NCBI GenBank assembly: GCA_035649575.1
Contig: DASRJH010000093.1
Location: forward strand, 1 to 41,711
From: DASVAL01 sp035649575
GTDB lineage: Bacteria; Planctomycetota; UBA1135; UBA2386
DNA length: 41,711 bases
Direction: 5' to 3'
This document shows, one piece after another, positions 32,467-41,186 of the stretch. Every line of letters begins with the position of its first letter. Position 1 is the first letter of the stretch. The notes under the pieces were generated by a model, which worked only from the letters and a program-made list of their open reading frames with translations, did no database searches and was not told where the DNA came from. The position numbers and the translations under genes are program-made.

Positions 32467-35076
32467 TCAGCGCGACGTCCCGCCGAATGCCGCGCGGATC
32501 CTAACCGCGCGCCACAGACCGTCGCGCGACTGCTGCAGCTTCTGCCGCACGTCGGGACTCAGCTCCTGCGTGCGCAGGAACTCGTCGACGATCGCGAGCG
32601 CTTCGGCCGAACTGTGGCCGTTGATGAACGCGTCGAGCCAGGCCGGCATGAAGAAGATGCGGCGGTTCTGTTTCACCCAATCGACCTTGTCGAGCGCCTG
32701 CCGCAGGTAGGGCAATGTCAGCGCACCCTGCCGCGGCCAGTGGAACCACGACAGGCTGTCCTGGGTCCACTGTTCGGGCGGCGTGTCGAGCTGCATGTAG
32801 GCGGCCCAGTGTTCGGCCTTCTGCTCGGCAGTGCCGATCGCGGCGCGCGCGAGGAACAGCTCCTTGCCGACGTCTTCCTTCTGGAAGCGTCGCTGCAGGA
32901 CTTCGAGCTCGTCCTTCGCCTGTCCCGCGGCGAGCAGCGCGGCCGCCGCGAGGAAGCAGTCCTGCTTGCCCGGCACGAGGCCCGCCGGCAGCGCGCCCTC
33001 TCGGACGACGGCGCGACAGAGGTCCAGCACGCGTGGGTCGATGCTCGCGCGCGCGAGGAAGCGGAACGTCGTCAGCTCGCGGCCCGAACCGGCTTCGTGC
33101 TCGAGCTGCCCGAGCAGCAGCGAGGTCGCCTCGGCGAGCAGCGGCTCCCCGCGTGCGGCGTCCATGTAACGCAGCAGGCTCGTGCCGAGTGCGTCGAGCA
33201 GCCAACCGTGCGTGTCCGGATCGCGTTCGCGCGCGAGCAGGCGCAGCACGACCGCGGCGAACGCGGCGGGGTCGAGCTCGGCCTCGCGCACGGCCTCGAA
33301 CAACGCCGAGGTCGCGACGGCGCGCACGAGCGGGTCGGCTTCCGCGACGACGTTCTTCGCGAGCCAGGCGCGGCTCGCCGCGTCGGGCACGAACTGGCCA
33401 TACGCGACATCCTTCGGGTTCGCGAGGATCGCCGCCGGTGTGGCGCGGCCGACCAACTCGCCGATCTCGGTCCGCGCCGCATCGGTCGCGACCCTCACGG
33501 TCTTGCGACCACCCGCGAGATCGAACACGAGCAGCTCGAGGTCGAGCGGCCACGTGCCGTCGCCGCCGATGGCCTGCTGCGTCACCGCGGCCGTGCGCAC
33601 GAGGGCGTTGTCGTCGTTTCTCCACTCGACGCGCACGCGCGGCATCGACGGCGCGAGCAGCCAGCGTTCCGACCAGCGGCCGAGGTCAGCGCGCGAGGCT
33701 GCCTCGAGCGCCCGCGCGAGGTCGCGCCAATCGGCGTTGTCGAACGCGTGTGCCTGCAGGAAGCGCTGCAGCCCTTCGCGGAACACCGCGGGACCGAGCC
33801 GGTCGTGCAGCTCGCGCAGCACGGCCGGAGCCTTGTTGTAGACGATCGCGCCGTAGGCCGACTTCGCGTCGGCGAGGTTCTGCAGCTCCTGGAAGACCGG
33901 CGTCGTGCCCGGCGTGCCGTCGACTTCGTAGGCGCGCGGCTTCACGCGTTGCAGGAAGCGCAGCCATGCCTTCTGCTCGGGTTCGAGCGCCTCGAGCGCC
34001 TGATAGCCGATGAAGGTCGCGAAACCCTCCTTGAGCCAGAGGTCGTCGAACCACTTCATCGTGACGAGGTTGCCGAACCACTGGTGACTCAGTTCGTGGT
34101 AGACGAGCGTGCTGCGCCGCACGAGCTCGGCGGCCGTCGGCGGGTGATCGAAAGCGAGCGCCTGTTCGCGATAGAAGATCGCGCCCGCGTGCTCCATGCC
34201 GCCATACGGGAAGCCCGGCAGCAGCACGAGGTCGAGCTTGCCGAACGGGTAGGGCACGCCGAACGTCGCCGCGAGCCACGCGAGGCCGTCGCTGTGCATC
34301 GCGAACACGCGGTCGCGATCGAGGTGGCGCAGCTGCGACTCGCGCAGGAACAGCCGCATCGGCAGCTGCCGGTCGAAGCCCGGCACCGGCGGCGCAGGCG
34401 CCTGCACGGTCGTGAACGGACCGCAGGCGAACGCCATCAGGTAGGTCGGCAGGGGCTTGCTGGGCGCGAAGTGCCACAACTTGCCCGTGGCGCTCTTGTC
34501 GCGCTCGAAGCGCTCCGCTGGCACGGCAGGGGTGTTCGCGACCGCGGTCCATTCGGGTGGCAGATCGAGCTCGAGCTCGAAGCACGCGCGCAGGTCGGGT
34601 TGGTCGAAGCACGGATAGAGGCGGTGCGCATCGGCCGGCACGACGAGCGTGTAGTAGTAGTCGCGGCCGTCGGCCGCATCGTGGTAGACGGTGAGCGGCG
34701 TGCCCGAAGCACCGATCGGCGATCGGAAGCTCGCCGAGATGTCGTTGAGCTCGCGCACGAGCAGCTCGGCTGGCACGACGACGTGGTCGTGCACGGCGCG
34801 CAGCACCGCGTCCTTGCTGTTCACGCGCACGTTTGTGAGCGCGCTGCCCGCGAAGTCGAGCACGAGCGAGGCCGCGGGGTCGCGGTCCTTCGGCAGGTGG
34901 AAGCGCAGCCACACGGTGCCCTGTACTTCCTTCTGGCCGGGCTGCAGCCGGAAGCGCAGGTCGTAGTGGATGTCGCTGACGAGCTGCTTGCGTTCGCGCG
35001 CGAGCTCGCGGTCGATGCCGGGGGCGGGATCTTGAGGCAAGGTTGTGCTGAGAAGGAGGCAGGTCGTGGCGAGCAT
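32467..35076 (-). CDS. Secreted M1-family aminopeptidase (PepN-like)
   Basis: 869 residues. A short signal (MLATTCLLLSTTLP) suggests export; an in-frame TAA 18 bases upstream fixes ATG 35076. The M1 plan is complete: N-terminal beta domain to about 225, catalytic domain with zinc site HELSHQWFGN (H327, E328, H331) and E350 in LWLKEGFATF, then beta and helical C-terminal domains. The substrate-binding motif usually written GxMEN reads GGMEH here (292-296), an altered last residue. M1 enzymes remove N-terminal amino acids from peptides. Together with the neighbouring M48, M17 and M64 genes it implies active peptide use. It is divergent from the gene at 35284 with about 200 bases between. Confidence 0.95.
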   Translation of the reverse strand: MLATTCLLLSTTLPQDPAPGIDRELARERKQLVSDIHYDLRFRLQPGQKEVQGTVWLRFHLPKDRDPAASLVLDFAGSALTNVRVNSKDAVLRAVHDHVVVPAELLVRELNDISASFRSPIGASGTPLTVYHDAADGRDYYYTLVVPADAHRLYPCFDQPDLRACFELELDLPPEWTAVANTPAVPAERFERDKSATGKLWHFAPSKPLPTYLMAFACGPFTTVQAPAPPVPGFDRQLPMRLFLRESQLRHLDRDRVFAMHSDGLAWLAATFGVPYPFGKLDLVLLPGFPYGGMEHAGAIFYREQALAFDHPPTAAELVRRSTLVYHELSHQWFGNLVTMKWFDDLWLKEGFATFIGYQALEALEPEQKAWLRFLQRVKPRAYEVDGTPGTTPVFQELQNLADAKSAYGAIVYNKAPAVLRELHDRLGPAVFREGLQRFLQAHAFDNADWRDLARALEAASRADLGRWSERWLLAPSMPRVRVEWRNDDNALVRTAAVTQQAIGGDGTWPLDLELLVFDLAGGRKTVRVATDAARTEIGELVGRATPAAILANPKDVAYGQFVPDAASRAWLAKNVVAEADPLVRAVATSALFEAVREAELDPAAFAAVVLRLLARERDPDTHGWLLDALGTSLLRYMDAARGEPLLAEATSLLLGQLEHEAGSGRELTTFRFLARASIDPRVLDLCRAVVREGALPAGLVPGKQDCFLAAAALLAAGQAKDELEVLQRRFQKEDVGKELFLARAAIGTAEQKAEHWAAYMQLDTPPEQWTQDSLSWFHWPRQGALTLPYLRQALDKVDWVKQNRRIFFMPAWLDAFINGHSSAEALAIVDEFLRTQELSPDVRQKLQQSRDGLWRAVRIRAAFGGTSR

Positions 35077-35283
35077 CGCGTGGTACGCACATTACAGTCG
35101 CCGGCTCGAACTCGTGCCTACGTGCTGCAGGAGCTGGGCTCGGCGGCGGTGCAGGGTCGCGTGCTGAGAGCCGGCTGACGCTGCTGCCGGATGGTCGCGC
35201 GACGCGGCGATTCGAGCCTGCGGCTGGCGCGGCTCCGCGCGGTCGCTACCTTGCCGACAGGCGCGGAGGACTGCGAGGATCGG

Positions 35284-37089
35284 ATGACGAAGTCGTGGCT
35301 CGGAACGCTGCTGCTCGGAACGCTCGCCGCGCTGGCCCAAGCGCAGGAGCCGGCGCCGACGCGCAAGCCCGGAAGCGTCGAAGTCGGCAAGGACGGCACC
35401 GTCACGGTCAGCGGCAAGACGACGTTCGCCGACAGCAAGCAGGACGTTCACGAGAAGGTGCGCGGCAGCGTCAGCGCGATGCTGTGGTACACGAAAGAGG
35501 GCGCGCAGCTCGCGCGGGACACGACGGTCGAGATCGTCGATGGGACGTGGACCGCAACCTTCTTCCGCCCGGAGCACGCTGGCGAACGACCGGATCGCAT
35601 CTCGCTCCGCGGTGCGAGGATCGAGGACAACCCGGTGATCCTCGAGACCGATGATCTCTCGCTCGCAGAGGGAGCGGATCTCACGTTGCGCCTCCGCGCC
35701 ATCCCGGAGCTGCGCCTGCGCGTGATCGACGCGGAGACGAAGGAGGAACTCACCGAGGTCGGCGTGTTCCGGTGCAAGGGTGAGGACAACAAGCTCCACC
35801 CGGGTCCCGGCGCACGGCTCGAGGGTTTGGTCGACGCCGGCAAGTCGCCGCTGCTCGTCCCCTCACCAGACGAAGTGCATCCCAAGATGACGACGACTCT
35901 CTGGGTCCGTGCTCCCGGGTACGCATGGGGCTCGGTGGAGATCCTGTTCGCAGAAGGCGGGCTCCGTGAGGTGCCTCTCGTCCGCGGCGGCTCCGCCAAG
36001 ATCACGATCACGGGCAAGGTGCCCGCGGCCGAGAAACTCGCGCTGCGGGTCTACGGCAAGACCGGCGGCGGCGGTTCACCGCTGCTCGACCTTGCGAACG
36101 CGCGCGGCGATCGCGAGCTCGAAGACGTCGCGCCCGGCAGCTACGAGGTTCGTCTCGAGCTGGGCGATTGGTTCCGGGAGCCGCGCGTACTCGCGCGGGC
36201 ACCGATGGTCGTCGTGGCTGGGCAGCAAGCCGCGGTCGAGCTCGTCGTGAAGAACGAGGTCGCCGCGCCCGACCGCGTGACGCTGCGCGGGACCTTCGTG
36301 GTTCCGTCGGGATGGAAGAAGGCGGAGAAGCCCCTGTCGGTGACGCTCGACCCGTTGCGAGGCACCGACCGGTGGACCGAGAGGCGGTGGCTCCACGAGT
36401 CGGAGCTGAAGCGCGGTGACAAGGATGGCGAGTATCGCTTCACGTTCCGCGACACTCCCGTCGGGCGCTACAGCCTCGTCTTCGAGCCGAGCTGCCACCA
36501 GCGAGTCGTTCGCGTCTCGAAGGACGGGATGGAGGACCTCCGGATCGAGCTACCCGAGCCGGTCGAGATCGTCGTTCGAGTTCTCGACCGCGACACGAAG
36601 GAGCCGCGCAACGGCTTCAGCCTGGCTTGGCACCCCGAGTACCCGCCGGGAGTGTTGGGAAGCCTCGACAGCGCATCCGCGGCCCTGAACTCCAACGAAG
36701 TGCGGTTCCTCGTGCCCGCCGGTCGGATCGTCGTCCAGTGCTTCGCGGACGCCTTCGAGGTGCCGTGGACCAGGCTGGACGTCGCGCCCGACGAGCACGA
36801 GTTCGAGGTCTTCGCCGTCGTGCGCAATGGCGTGAAGGTTGCGCTGTACGAAGGCACGACGCGCGTTCCCCTCGATGCGTGGGACGTGTCGCTACTCACG
36901 CTCGACGGGCAACCCGCTCTCGGTGGCGAGTCCAGTTTCGGCAGCGACCTGACGCTCTTTGCGCCGAAGCCCGGCACCTACATCCTGCGCGTGGAGGCCG
37001 CCGACGGCTACAAGCCCATCGCCGACCGCCAAGTGAAGCTCGGGCCGCCGCCCTTCCCGACGATCGACATCAAGGTTGCGCGCAAGTGA
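35284..37089 (+). CDS. Secreted protein of Ig-like beta domains, function unknown
   Basis: 601 residues. A signal peptide (MTKSWLGTLLLGTLAALAQAQ) starts at ATG 35284, preceded by GAGGA with a four-base spacer. The mature part is beta-rich throughout. Two segments look alike and resemble carboxypeptidase-regulatory-type strands: LRVIDAETKEELTEVGVF and VRVLDRDTKEPRNGFSLAW. Further strands (GSYEVRLELGDW, GRYSLVFEP, GTYILRVEAADGYKPIA) have the G-x-Y-x-L pattern of such domains. No catalytic residue pattern is visible. It resembles the anchored repeat protein at 16252 in style but lacks a membrane anchor. It is flanked by genes on the opposite strand and appears to be transcribed alone. Confidence 0.75.
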   Translation: MTKSWLGTLLLGTLAALAQAQEPAPTRKPGSVEVGKDGTVTVSGKTTFADSKQDVHEKVRGSVSAMLWYTKEGAQLARDTTVEIVDGTWTATFFRPEHAGERPDRISLRGARIEDNPVILETDDLSLAEGADLTLRLRAIPELRLRVIDAETKEELTEVGVFRCKGEDNKLHPGPGARLEGLVDAGKSPLLVPSPDEVHPKMTTTLWVRAPGYAWGSVEILFAEGGLREVPLVRGGSAKITITGKVPAAEKLALRVYGKTGGGGSPLLDLANARGDRELEDVAPGSYEVRLELGDWFREPRVLARAPMVVVAGQQAAVELVVKNEVAAPDRVTLRGTFVVPSGWKKAEKPLSVTLDPLRGTDRWTERRWLHESELKRGDKDGEYRFTFRDTPVGRYSLVFEPSCHQRVVRVSKDGMEDLRIELPEPVEIVVRVLDRDTKEPRNGFSLAWHPEYPPGVLGSLDSASAALNSNEVRFLVPAGRIVVQCFADAFEVPWTRLDVAPDEHEFEVFAVVRNGVKVALYEGTTRVPLDAWDVSLLTLDGQPALGGESSFGSDLTLFAPKPGTYILRVEAADGYKPIADRQVKLGPPPFPTIDIKVARK

Positions 37090-37173
37090 GCCTCGGAGGC
37101 GGCAGCGGAGTCGTCACGGCGACTGGATCGCGATCCTCGGGGGCCGTGACGACGAATCCGAGCGCGCGCGTCG

Positions 37174-37917
37174 CTACAGGAGCCAGCTCGCGACGAGCGC
37201 GGCCAGGCCGAGCGTCGGCAGTACGCCGAGCACGTACGTTGCCCTGCCGAGCGACGGCGCGAGGTTGCGCGCCGCGGCGAAGACCACGAATGGATAGGCG
37301 ATCACGCCGATGCCGATCCATCCGGTGAGCGTCGTCAGCAGGTAGTAGCCGGTTCCGTGCACGGCATTGTGCTTCCGGCAGTGGACCCGGCGCCTTGCCG
37401 CCGACCGCCACGAGAGCAGCACGGCGCTGACCAGGAAAACGTAGCCGATGTAGAACGCCGGCTCCGCCCCGCACTCCTCGCAGCGATCGAGCGGTTGCTT
37501 GTCCTGCGGTGCGACCTTCTCCGCGACACCCGTCGAGGACCCGGAGCGGGCCTGCAGCGCCTCGACAGCGCGCACGAGCTCCCGCAGCGGGGCGACGCGA
37601 TGCAGCCCGATGCCGAACGCATCGAGCTTGGACAGGCAGACGGTCTCGGGGTCGCCCGTGACCGGATTGACGTAGCGGATCCGGACGAAGTGGCGCGGCG
37701 GCAGGCCACTGCCGTCGACGATCTGCATCGCGTCGATCGTCTCGATGGGGAGCGAGAGGTCCGACGTGATCCAGAGGTACTCGGGCGTCAAGCGGACGTG
37801 CGTGCCCACGCCGCTCTCGAGCTTCCCTTGGTCGTCGGTGAAGTAGAACCGTCCGTGCAGGACGCACTGGGCCCTCGCCGGCCTGGGTCTGTGCAGCGGG
37901 TTGGCGGTGGCGTGCAT
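37174..37917 (-). CDS. Membrane protein with PH-like domain and CxxC...CxxH motif
   Basis: 247 residues from ATG 37917. Residues about 20-120 are a small beta domain that looks PH/GRAM-like (HVRLTPEYLWITSDLSLPI, ending in a helix RELVRAVEALQ). Next comes a zinc-binding pattern split by a helix: CEECG (146-150) before transmembrane segment 155-170, and CRKHN (180-184) after it. Two more helices lie at about 189-215 and 226-246. The two halves of the motif flank one helix and could meet at the membrane surface only if that segment is a re-entrant loop; otherwise the motif may not bind metal. Function is unknown. It is convergent with the gene ending at 37089. Confidence 0.7.
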   Translation of the reverse strand: MHATANPLHRPRPARAQCVLHGRFYFTDDQGKLESGVGTHVRLTPEYLWITSDLSLPIETIDAMQIVDGSGLPPRHFVRIRYVNPVTGDPETVCLSKLDAFGIGLHRVAPLRELVRAVEALQARSGSSTGVAEKVAPQDKQPLDRCEECGAEPAFYIGYVFLVSAVLLSWRSAARRRVHCRKHNAVHGTGYYLLTTLTGWIGIGVIAYPFVVFAAARNLAPSLGRATYVLGVLPTLGLAALVASWLL

Positions 37918-38242
37918 TCGTCCTGGTCCTCCGGTCGTTCGCCCAAAGGATCGGCCAGGAACGTGCCGGCGATTGAGCGCATCGTGGGCGGCGAGCGTGT
38001 GAGTCGCCACATCTCTCCACGTCGTCCCGCCCCCGACAAGCAGCTCCGTCTGGCCGAGGGCGGGCGGTGCAAGCCGGTGTTCGAGGCGCTCGGGGGTGCG
38101 GTGAGCTACGAGGCGATCCGCGTCGTCATGGCGCACCGCGAGACGGGCGAGGGTATGTCGTCGTCGTAGGGCGAGACGGCAGGCGAGGAGGTAACCGTGA
38201 GGTCGCCGCCACCGCGGGTGCTCCGCGGAGCACAGATCGTCC
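37918..38242. other. Intergenic DNA with a possible GlxA-like fragment
   Basis: No intact gene is seen. On the minus strand at 37971-38046 the frame reads ELLVGGGTTWRDVATHTLAA, which resembles the strand and helix GG-T-W-x-D near the end of the DJ-1/PfpI-like domain of GlxA-type AraC regulators. The rest of that domain is not present. A promoter for the gene at 37917 should lie here, but none could be identified. Confidence 0.3.
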
Positions 38243-38466
38243 GTGGCGAATCGCGCGGCACGGCAGGTGCGCGCGGTGGAAGCGTCGGTACTGTTCGGCC
38301 TCGTGCGGGCGGAGTGGAGCTCGTTCGTGCGGCGGGTGGAGGCGCGCGAACGGACGGTGCGCGGTTCTGCGTGCGCGAGGTCGAAGGGTACCTGAGGTGC
38401 GGTGTGCTCGGGCACGGGGGCGTCCGACGAGGCTGCTGCGCGTCGGACAACGACCACCCGGTCGGC
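38243..38466 (+). pseudogene. IS91-family transposase N-terminal remnant, frameshifted
   Basis: One frame encodes VEASVLFGLVRAEWSSFVRR and then runs out of register near 38360. The next frame continues with RFCVREVEGYLRCGVLGHG and a Cys-containing stretch. Adding one C in GTGCGCGG restores a continuous reading (ERTV-P-RFCVRE) that matches the start of IS91-type transposases, whose N-terminus has the form F-V-x-x-E-x-x-x-x-LRCG-x-L-x-x-G and then a zinc-binding region. The homology stops near 38466, before the zinc fingers and the catalytic tyrosines. This is therefore a dead fragment, and no other IS91 ends were recognised. Confidence 0.6.
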
Positions 38467-38545
38467 CGGGGATTGTCCGATCCGCGGTGTTCCTCTACTC
38501 TCTGCGACTTGCAGCGTGTGAGGGGGATCTGTCCAGAGGTGCACC

Positions 38546-41170
38546 ATGATCTCGCGTCCCACGCAACTCTCGTTCGCCTTCTTGTTGCTCGCCGGCGTCC
38601 CGGTGACGCGCGCCTCCGCCCAGTGTGCGACGCAGTGGCTGCCGGGCCAGGGCATTCCTGGCACCAACGGACCCGTCGCTGCGACGACCATGTGGGATCC
38701 GGATGGTTCCGGTCCGTTGCGGCCAGTGCTCGTCCTCGGTGGCAACTTCACGATCGCGGGCACGGTTCCCGCCAACAACATCGCGACCTACGAGCCCGTG
38801 TCGGGCGACTGGTCGACACTGGGCTCTGGCATGAACGGCGCCGTGTACGCGCTGACGACGATGCCGAATGGGGATCTGGTAGCGGGCGGTCTGTTCACCA
38901 CGGCAGGCGGTGTGAGTGCCAACTACATCGCGCGGTGGAATGGCGCGAGCTGGTCGCCGCTCGGTTCGGGGACGCACTACCGCGTGAACGCCCTGATGAA
39001 ACTGCCGAACGGCGATCTCGTGGCCGGCGGAGAGTTCGGCATGGCGGGGGGCGCGGCTGCGAACTTCGTGGCGCGCTGGAATGGCGCGAGTTGGTCCGCA
39101 CTCGGTTCGGGGGTGAACAATATCGTGAGAGCTCTCACGGCGCTTCCGAATGGAGACCTCGTCGCAGGTGGAGACTTCACCGTTGCGGGGGGAGTGGCTG
39201 CCAGCAGGATTGCGCGCTGGGATGGCACGAGCTGGTCGGCGCTCGGTTCGGGGACGTCCGACGTCGTGTACGCGCTGACGACGATGCTGAACGGGGACGT
39301 CGTAGCGGGTGGTAATTTCACCACTGCGGGAGGCGTGGGCGCCAACCTCATCGCGCGCTGGAATGGCACCAGTTGGTCACCGCTGGGTACCGGCGTCAGC
39401 ACAACTGCCCCGTGGCGCGGCGTGAGGGCCCTCATGGTGCTACCAGGCGGCGACCTCGTCGCCGGTGGCGACTTCTTCATTGCCGGCGTGAATTGCAACG
39501 GCATCTTTCGTTGGAATGGCGCGAGCTGGTTGCCATTGGGTACCGGGGTTGTGTGGGAGGTGTCATCCGTCACGCTGCTGCCGAATGGGGATCTCGTCGC
39601 GGGCGGACAGTTCACCATGGCAGGCGGTGTGAGTGCCAACTACATCGCGCGCTGGGATGGCATCAGTTGGTTGCAGCTGAGTTATTCGGGTCTGGACGGC
39701 CCCGTGCTAGCGGTGGCGCCGATGCCGAACGGAGACGTGGTCGTAGGTGGTTACTTCACCAACGCGCGAGGCAGGAGGGTCAACCACATCGCGCGCTGGA
39801 ATGGCGCGAGCTGGTCGAGGCTCGGTTTGGGCGTCAACGCCAACGTGTACGCCCTGACGACGCTGCCGAACGGGGATCTCGTGGTGGGTGGCGACTTCCT
39901 CATGGCGGGGGGCGTGTTTGCCCGCTTCGTCGCACGCTGGAATGGCACGAGTTGGTCGGCGCTCGGTTCCGGCCTGGCTGGTGGCCAACCTGGCTACGAC
40001 GGTGTCTTTGCGCTGACGACGCTGCCGAACGGAGACCTCGTGGCGGGTGGCAACTTCACGGTGGCCGGCGTCGCGGGCGCGAACAACATTGCGCGCTGGG
40101 ATGGCACGAGCTGGTCGGCGATGGGTTCGTGGGCAAGCCCTGCGATGAACGGAGTGTGGGCCCTGACGACGTTGCCGAACGGGGATCTCGTGGCCGCTGG
40201 CGAGTTCACCGCGGCTGGCGGCGTGAATGCGAACAACATCGCGCGCTGGGATGGCACGAACTGGTCGCCGCTGGGTTCGGGAGTGACCGGCTTTGCTGGG
40301 ACCGTTCCCACCGTGTGGGCCTTGACGACCTTGTCGAACGGGGACCTTGTCGCGGGTGGGTTCTTCTGGGCTGCGGGTGGCGTGCCTGCAGACTGCATCG
40401 CGCGCTGGGATGGCACGAACTGGGCGCCGCTGGGTTCGGGGATACAGCCTGGGTACGTACTCCCTGGGTATGGCCGTCAGTACAGCAACGGCGTGTGGGC
40501 CCTGGCGACGCTTCCGAACCAGGATCTCGTGGCAAGTGGTTACTTCACCATGGCTGGGAGCGTGAGTGCGAACCGCATCGCGCGCTGGGATGGCGCGAGC
40601 TGGTCGAGGATTGGCACAGGGATGAGTACTCCTCTTCAGAACCACAGTTGGGTCTCTGCGCTGACGACGCTCCCGAACGGAGACCTCGTTGCCGGTGGTA
40701 GCTTCACGATGGTCAACGACGAGGTCTCTGCATTCTTCACGCAGCTCACGACGACCTGCCCGGCGAGCACCGCTTCGTCGGGTGCGGGTTGCATCGGCTC
40801 CGGCGGACTCAACGTGCTGACCGCGACCTCGCTGCCGTGGACCGGGTCGACGTTCACCTCGCTCGCGACGGGCATGCCGAGCAACGCGCTCGTGCTCGGC
40901 GTGCTCGGCCTGTCGACGACATCGGTGCCGCTGTCGGCGATCCTGCCGCAGGGCGTCGCGGGTTGCACGCTGCTCGTGAGCCCCGACACTCTCGACCTGC
41001 TGCTGCCGACCGGCGGTACCGTGCAGCTGCAGTTCGCGATCGCGAACACGGTCGTGCTGGCCGGGCAGATCTTCCACCAACAGATCGTGCCCGTCGAACT
41101 CGACGTGCAGGGCAGCATCACAGCCCTCACGAGCACGAACCGGCTCACGATGACCATCGGCACCTTCTGA
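38546..41170 (+). CDS. Secreted protein of about fourteen propeller-type repeats
   Basis: 874 residues. A signal peptide (LSFAFLLLAGVPVTRASA) starts at ATG 38546, with AGAGG six bases upstream. About twelve full and two divergent repeats of 46-55 residues follow. Each has the core ALTTLPNGDLVAGG-x-F, then AGGV-x-ANxIARW, and (N/D)GTSW-x-LGSG, which predicts one or two beta-propellers. The last 130 residues form a beta module with GAGC, PL, GC-x-LLVSPD and a closing strand, like the end of the protein at 23374. No enzyme motif is seen. A surface adhesion, matrix or carbohydrate-binding role is plausible but unproven. It is isolated from other genes. Confidence 0.85.
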   Translation: MISRPTQLSFAFLLLAGVPVTRASAQCATQWLPGQGIPGTNGPVAATTMWDPDGSGPLRPVLVLGGNFTIAGTVPANNIATYEPVSGDWSTLGSGMNGAVYALTTMPNGDLVAGGLFTTAGGVSANYIARWNGASWSPLGSGTHYRVNALMKLPNGDLVAGGEFGMAGGAAANFVARWNGASWSALGSGVNNIVRALTALPNGDLVAGGDFTVAGGVAASRIARWDGTSWSALGSGTSDVVYALTTMLNGDVVAGGNFTTAGGVGANLIARWNGTSWSPLGTGVSTTAPWRGVRALMVLPGGDLVAGGDFFIAGVNCNGIFRWNGASWLPLGTGVVWEVSSVTLLPNGDLVAGGQFTMAGGVSANYIARWDGISWLQLSYSGLDGPVLAVAPMPNGDVVVGGYFTNARGRRVNHIARWNGASWSRLGLGVNANVYALTTLPNGDLVVGGDFLMAGGVFARFVARWNGTSWSALGSGLAGGQPGYDGVFALTTLPNGDLVAGGNFTVAGVAGANNIARWDGTSWSAMGSWASPAMNGVWALTTLPNGDLVAAGEFTAAGGVNANNIARWDGTNWSPLGSGVTGFAGTVPTVWALTTLSNGDLVAGGFFWAAGGVPADCIARWDGTNWAPLGSGIQPGYVLPGYGRQYSNGVWALATLPNQDLVASGYFTMAGSVSANRIARWDGASWSRIGTGMSTPLQNHSWVSALTTLPNGDLVAGGSFTMVNDEVSAFFTQLTTTCPASTASSGAGCIGSGGLNVLTATSLPWTGSTFTSLATGMPSNALVLGVLGLSTTSVPLSAILPQGVAGCTLLVSPDTLDLLLPTGGTVQLQFAIANTVVLAGQIFHQQIVPVELDVQGSITALTSTNRLTMTIGTF
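38728..40746 (+). repeat. Intragenic tandem repeats of about 140 bp
   Basis: The coding repeats are also similar as DNA. GAACGGxGAxCTCGTxGCxGG and GGxxGGCACGAGCTGGTC recur about every 138-160 bases. Such tracts can expand or contract by recombination and can mislead short-read assembly. Confidence 0.85.
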
Positions 41171-41186
41171 CCGCCGCTCGTTGCGA

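Noticed and set aside
38728..40746. CRISPR array or satellite DNA
   Set aside because: The repeats are in-frame coding units of 46-55 residues inside a secreted protein, not short direct repeats with spacers.
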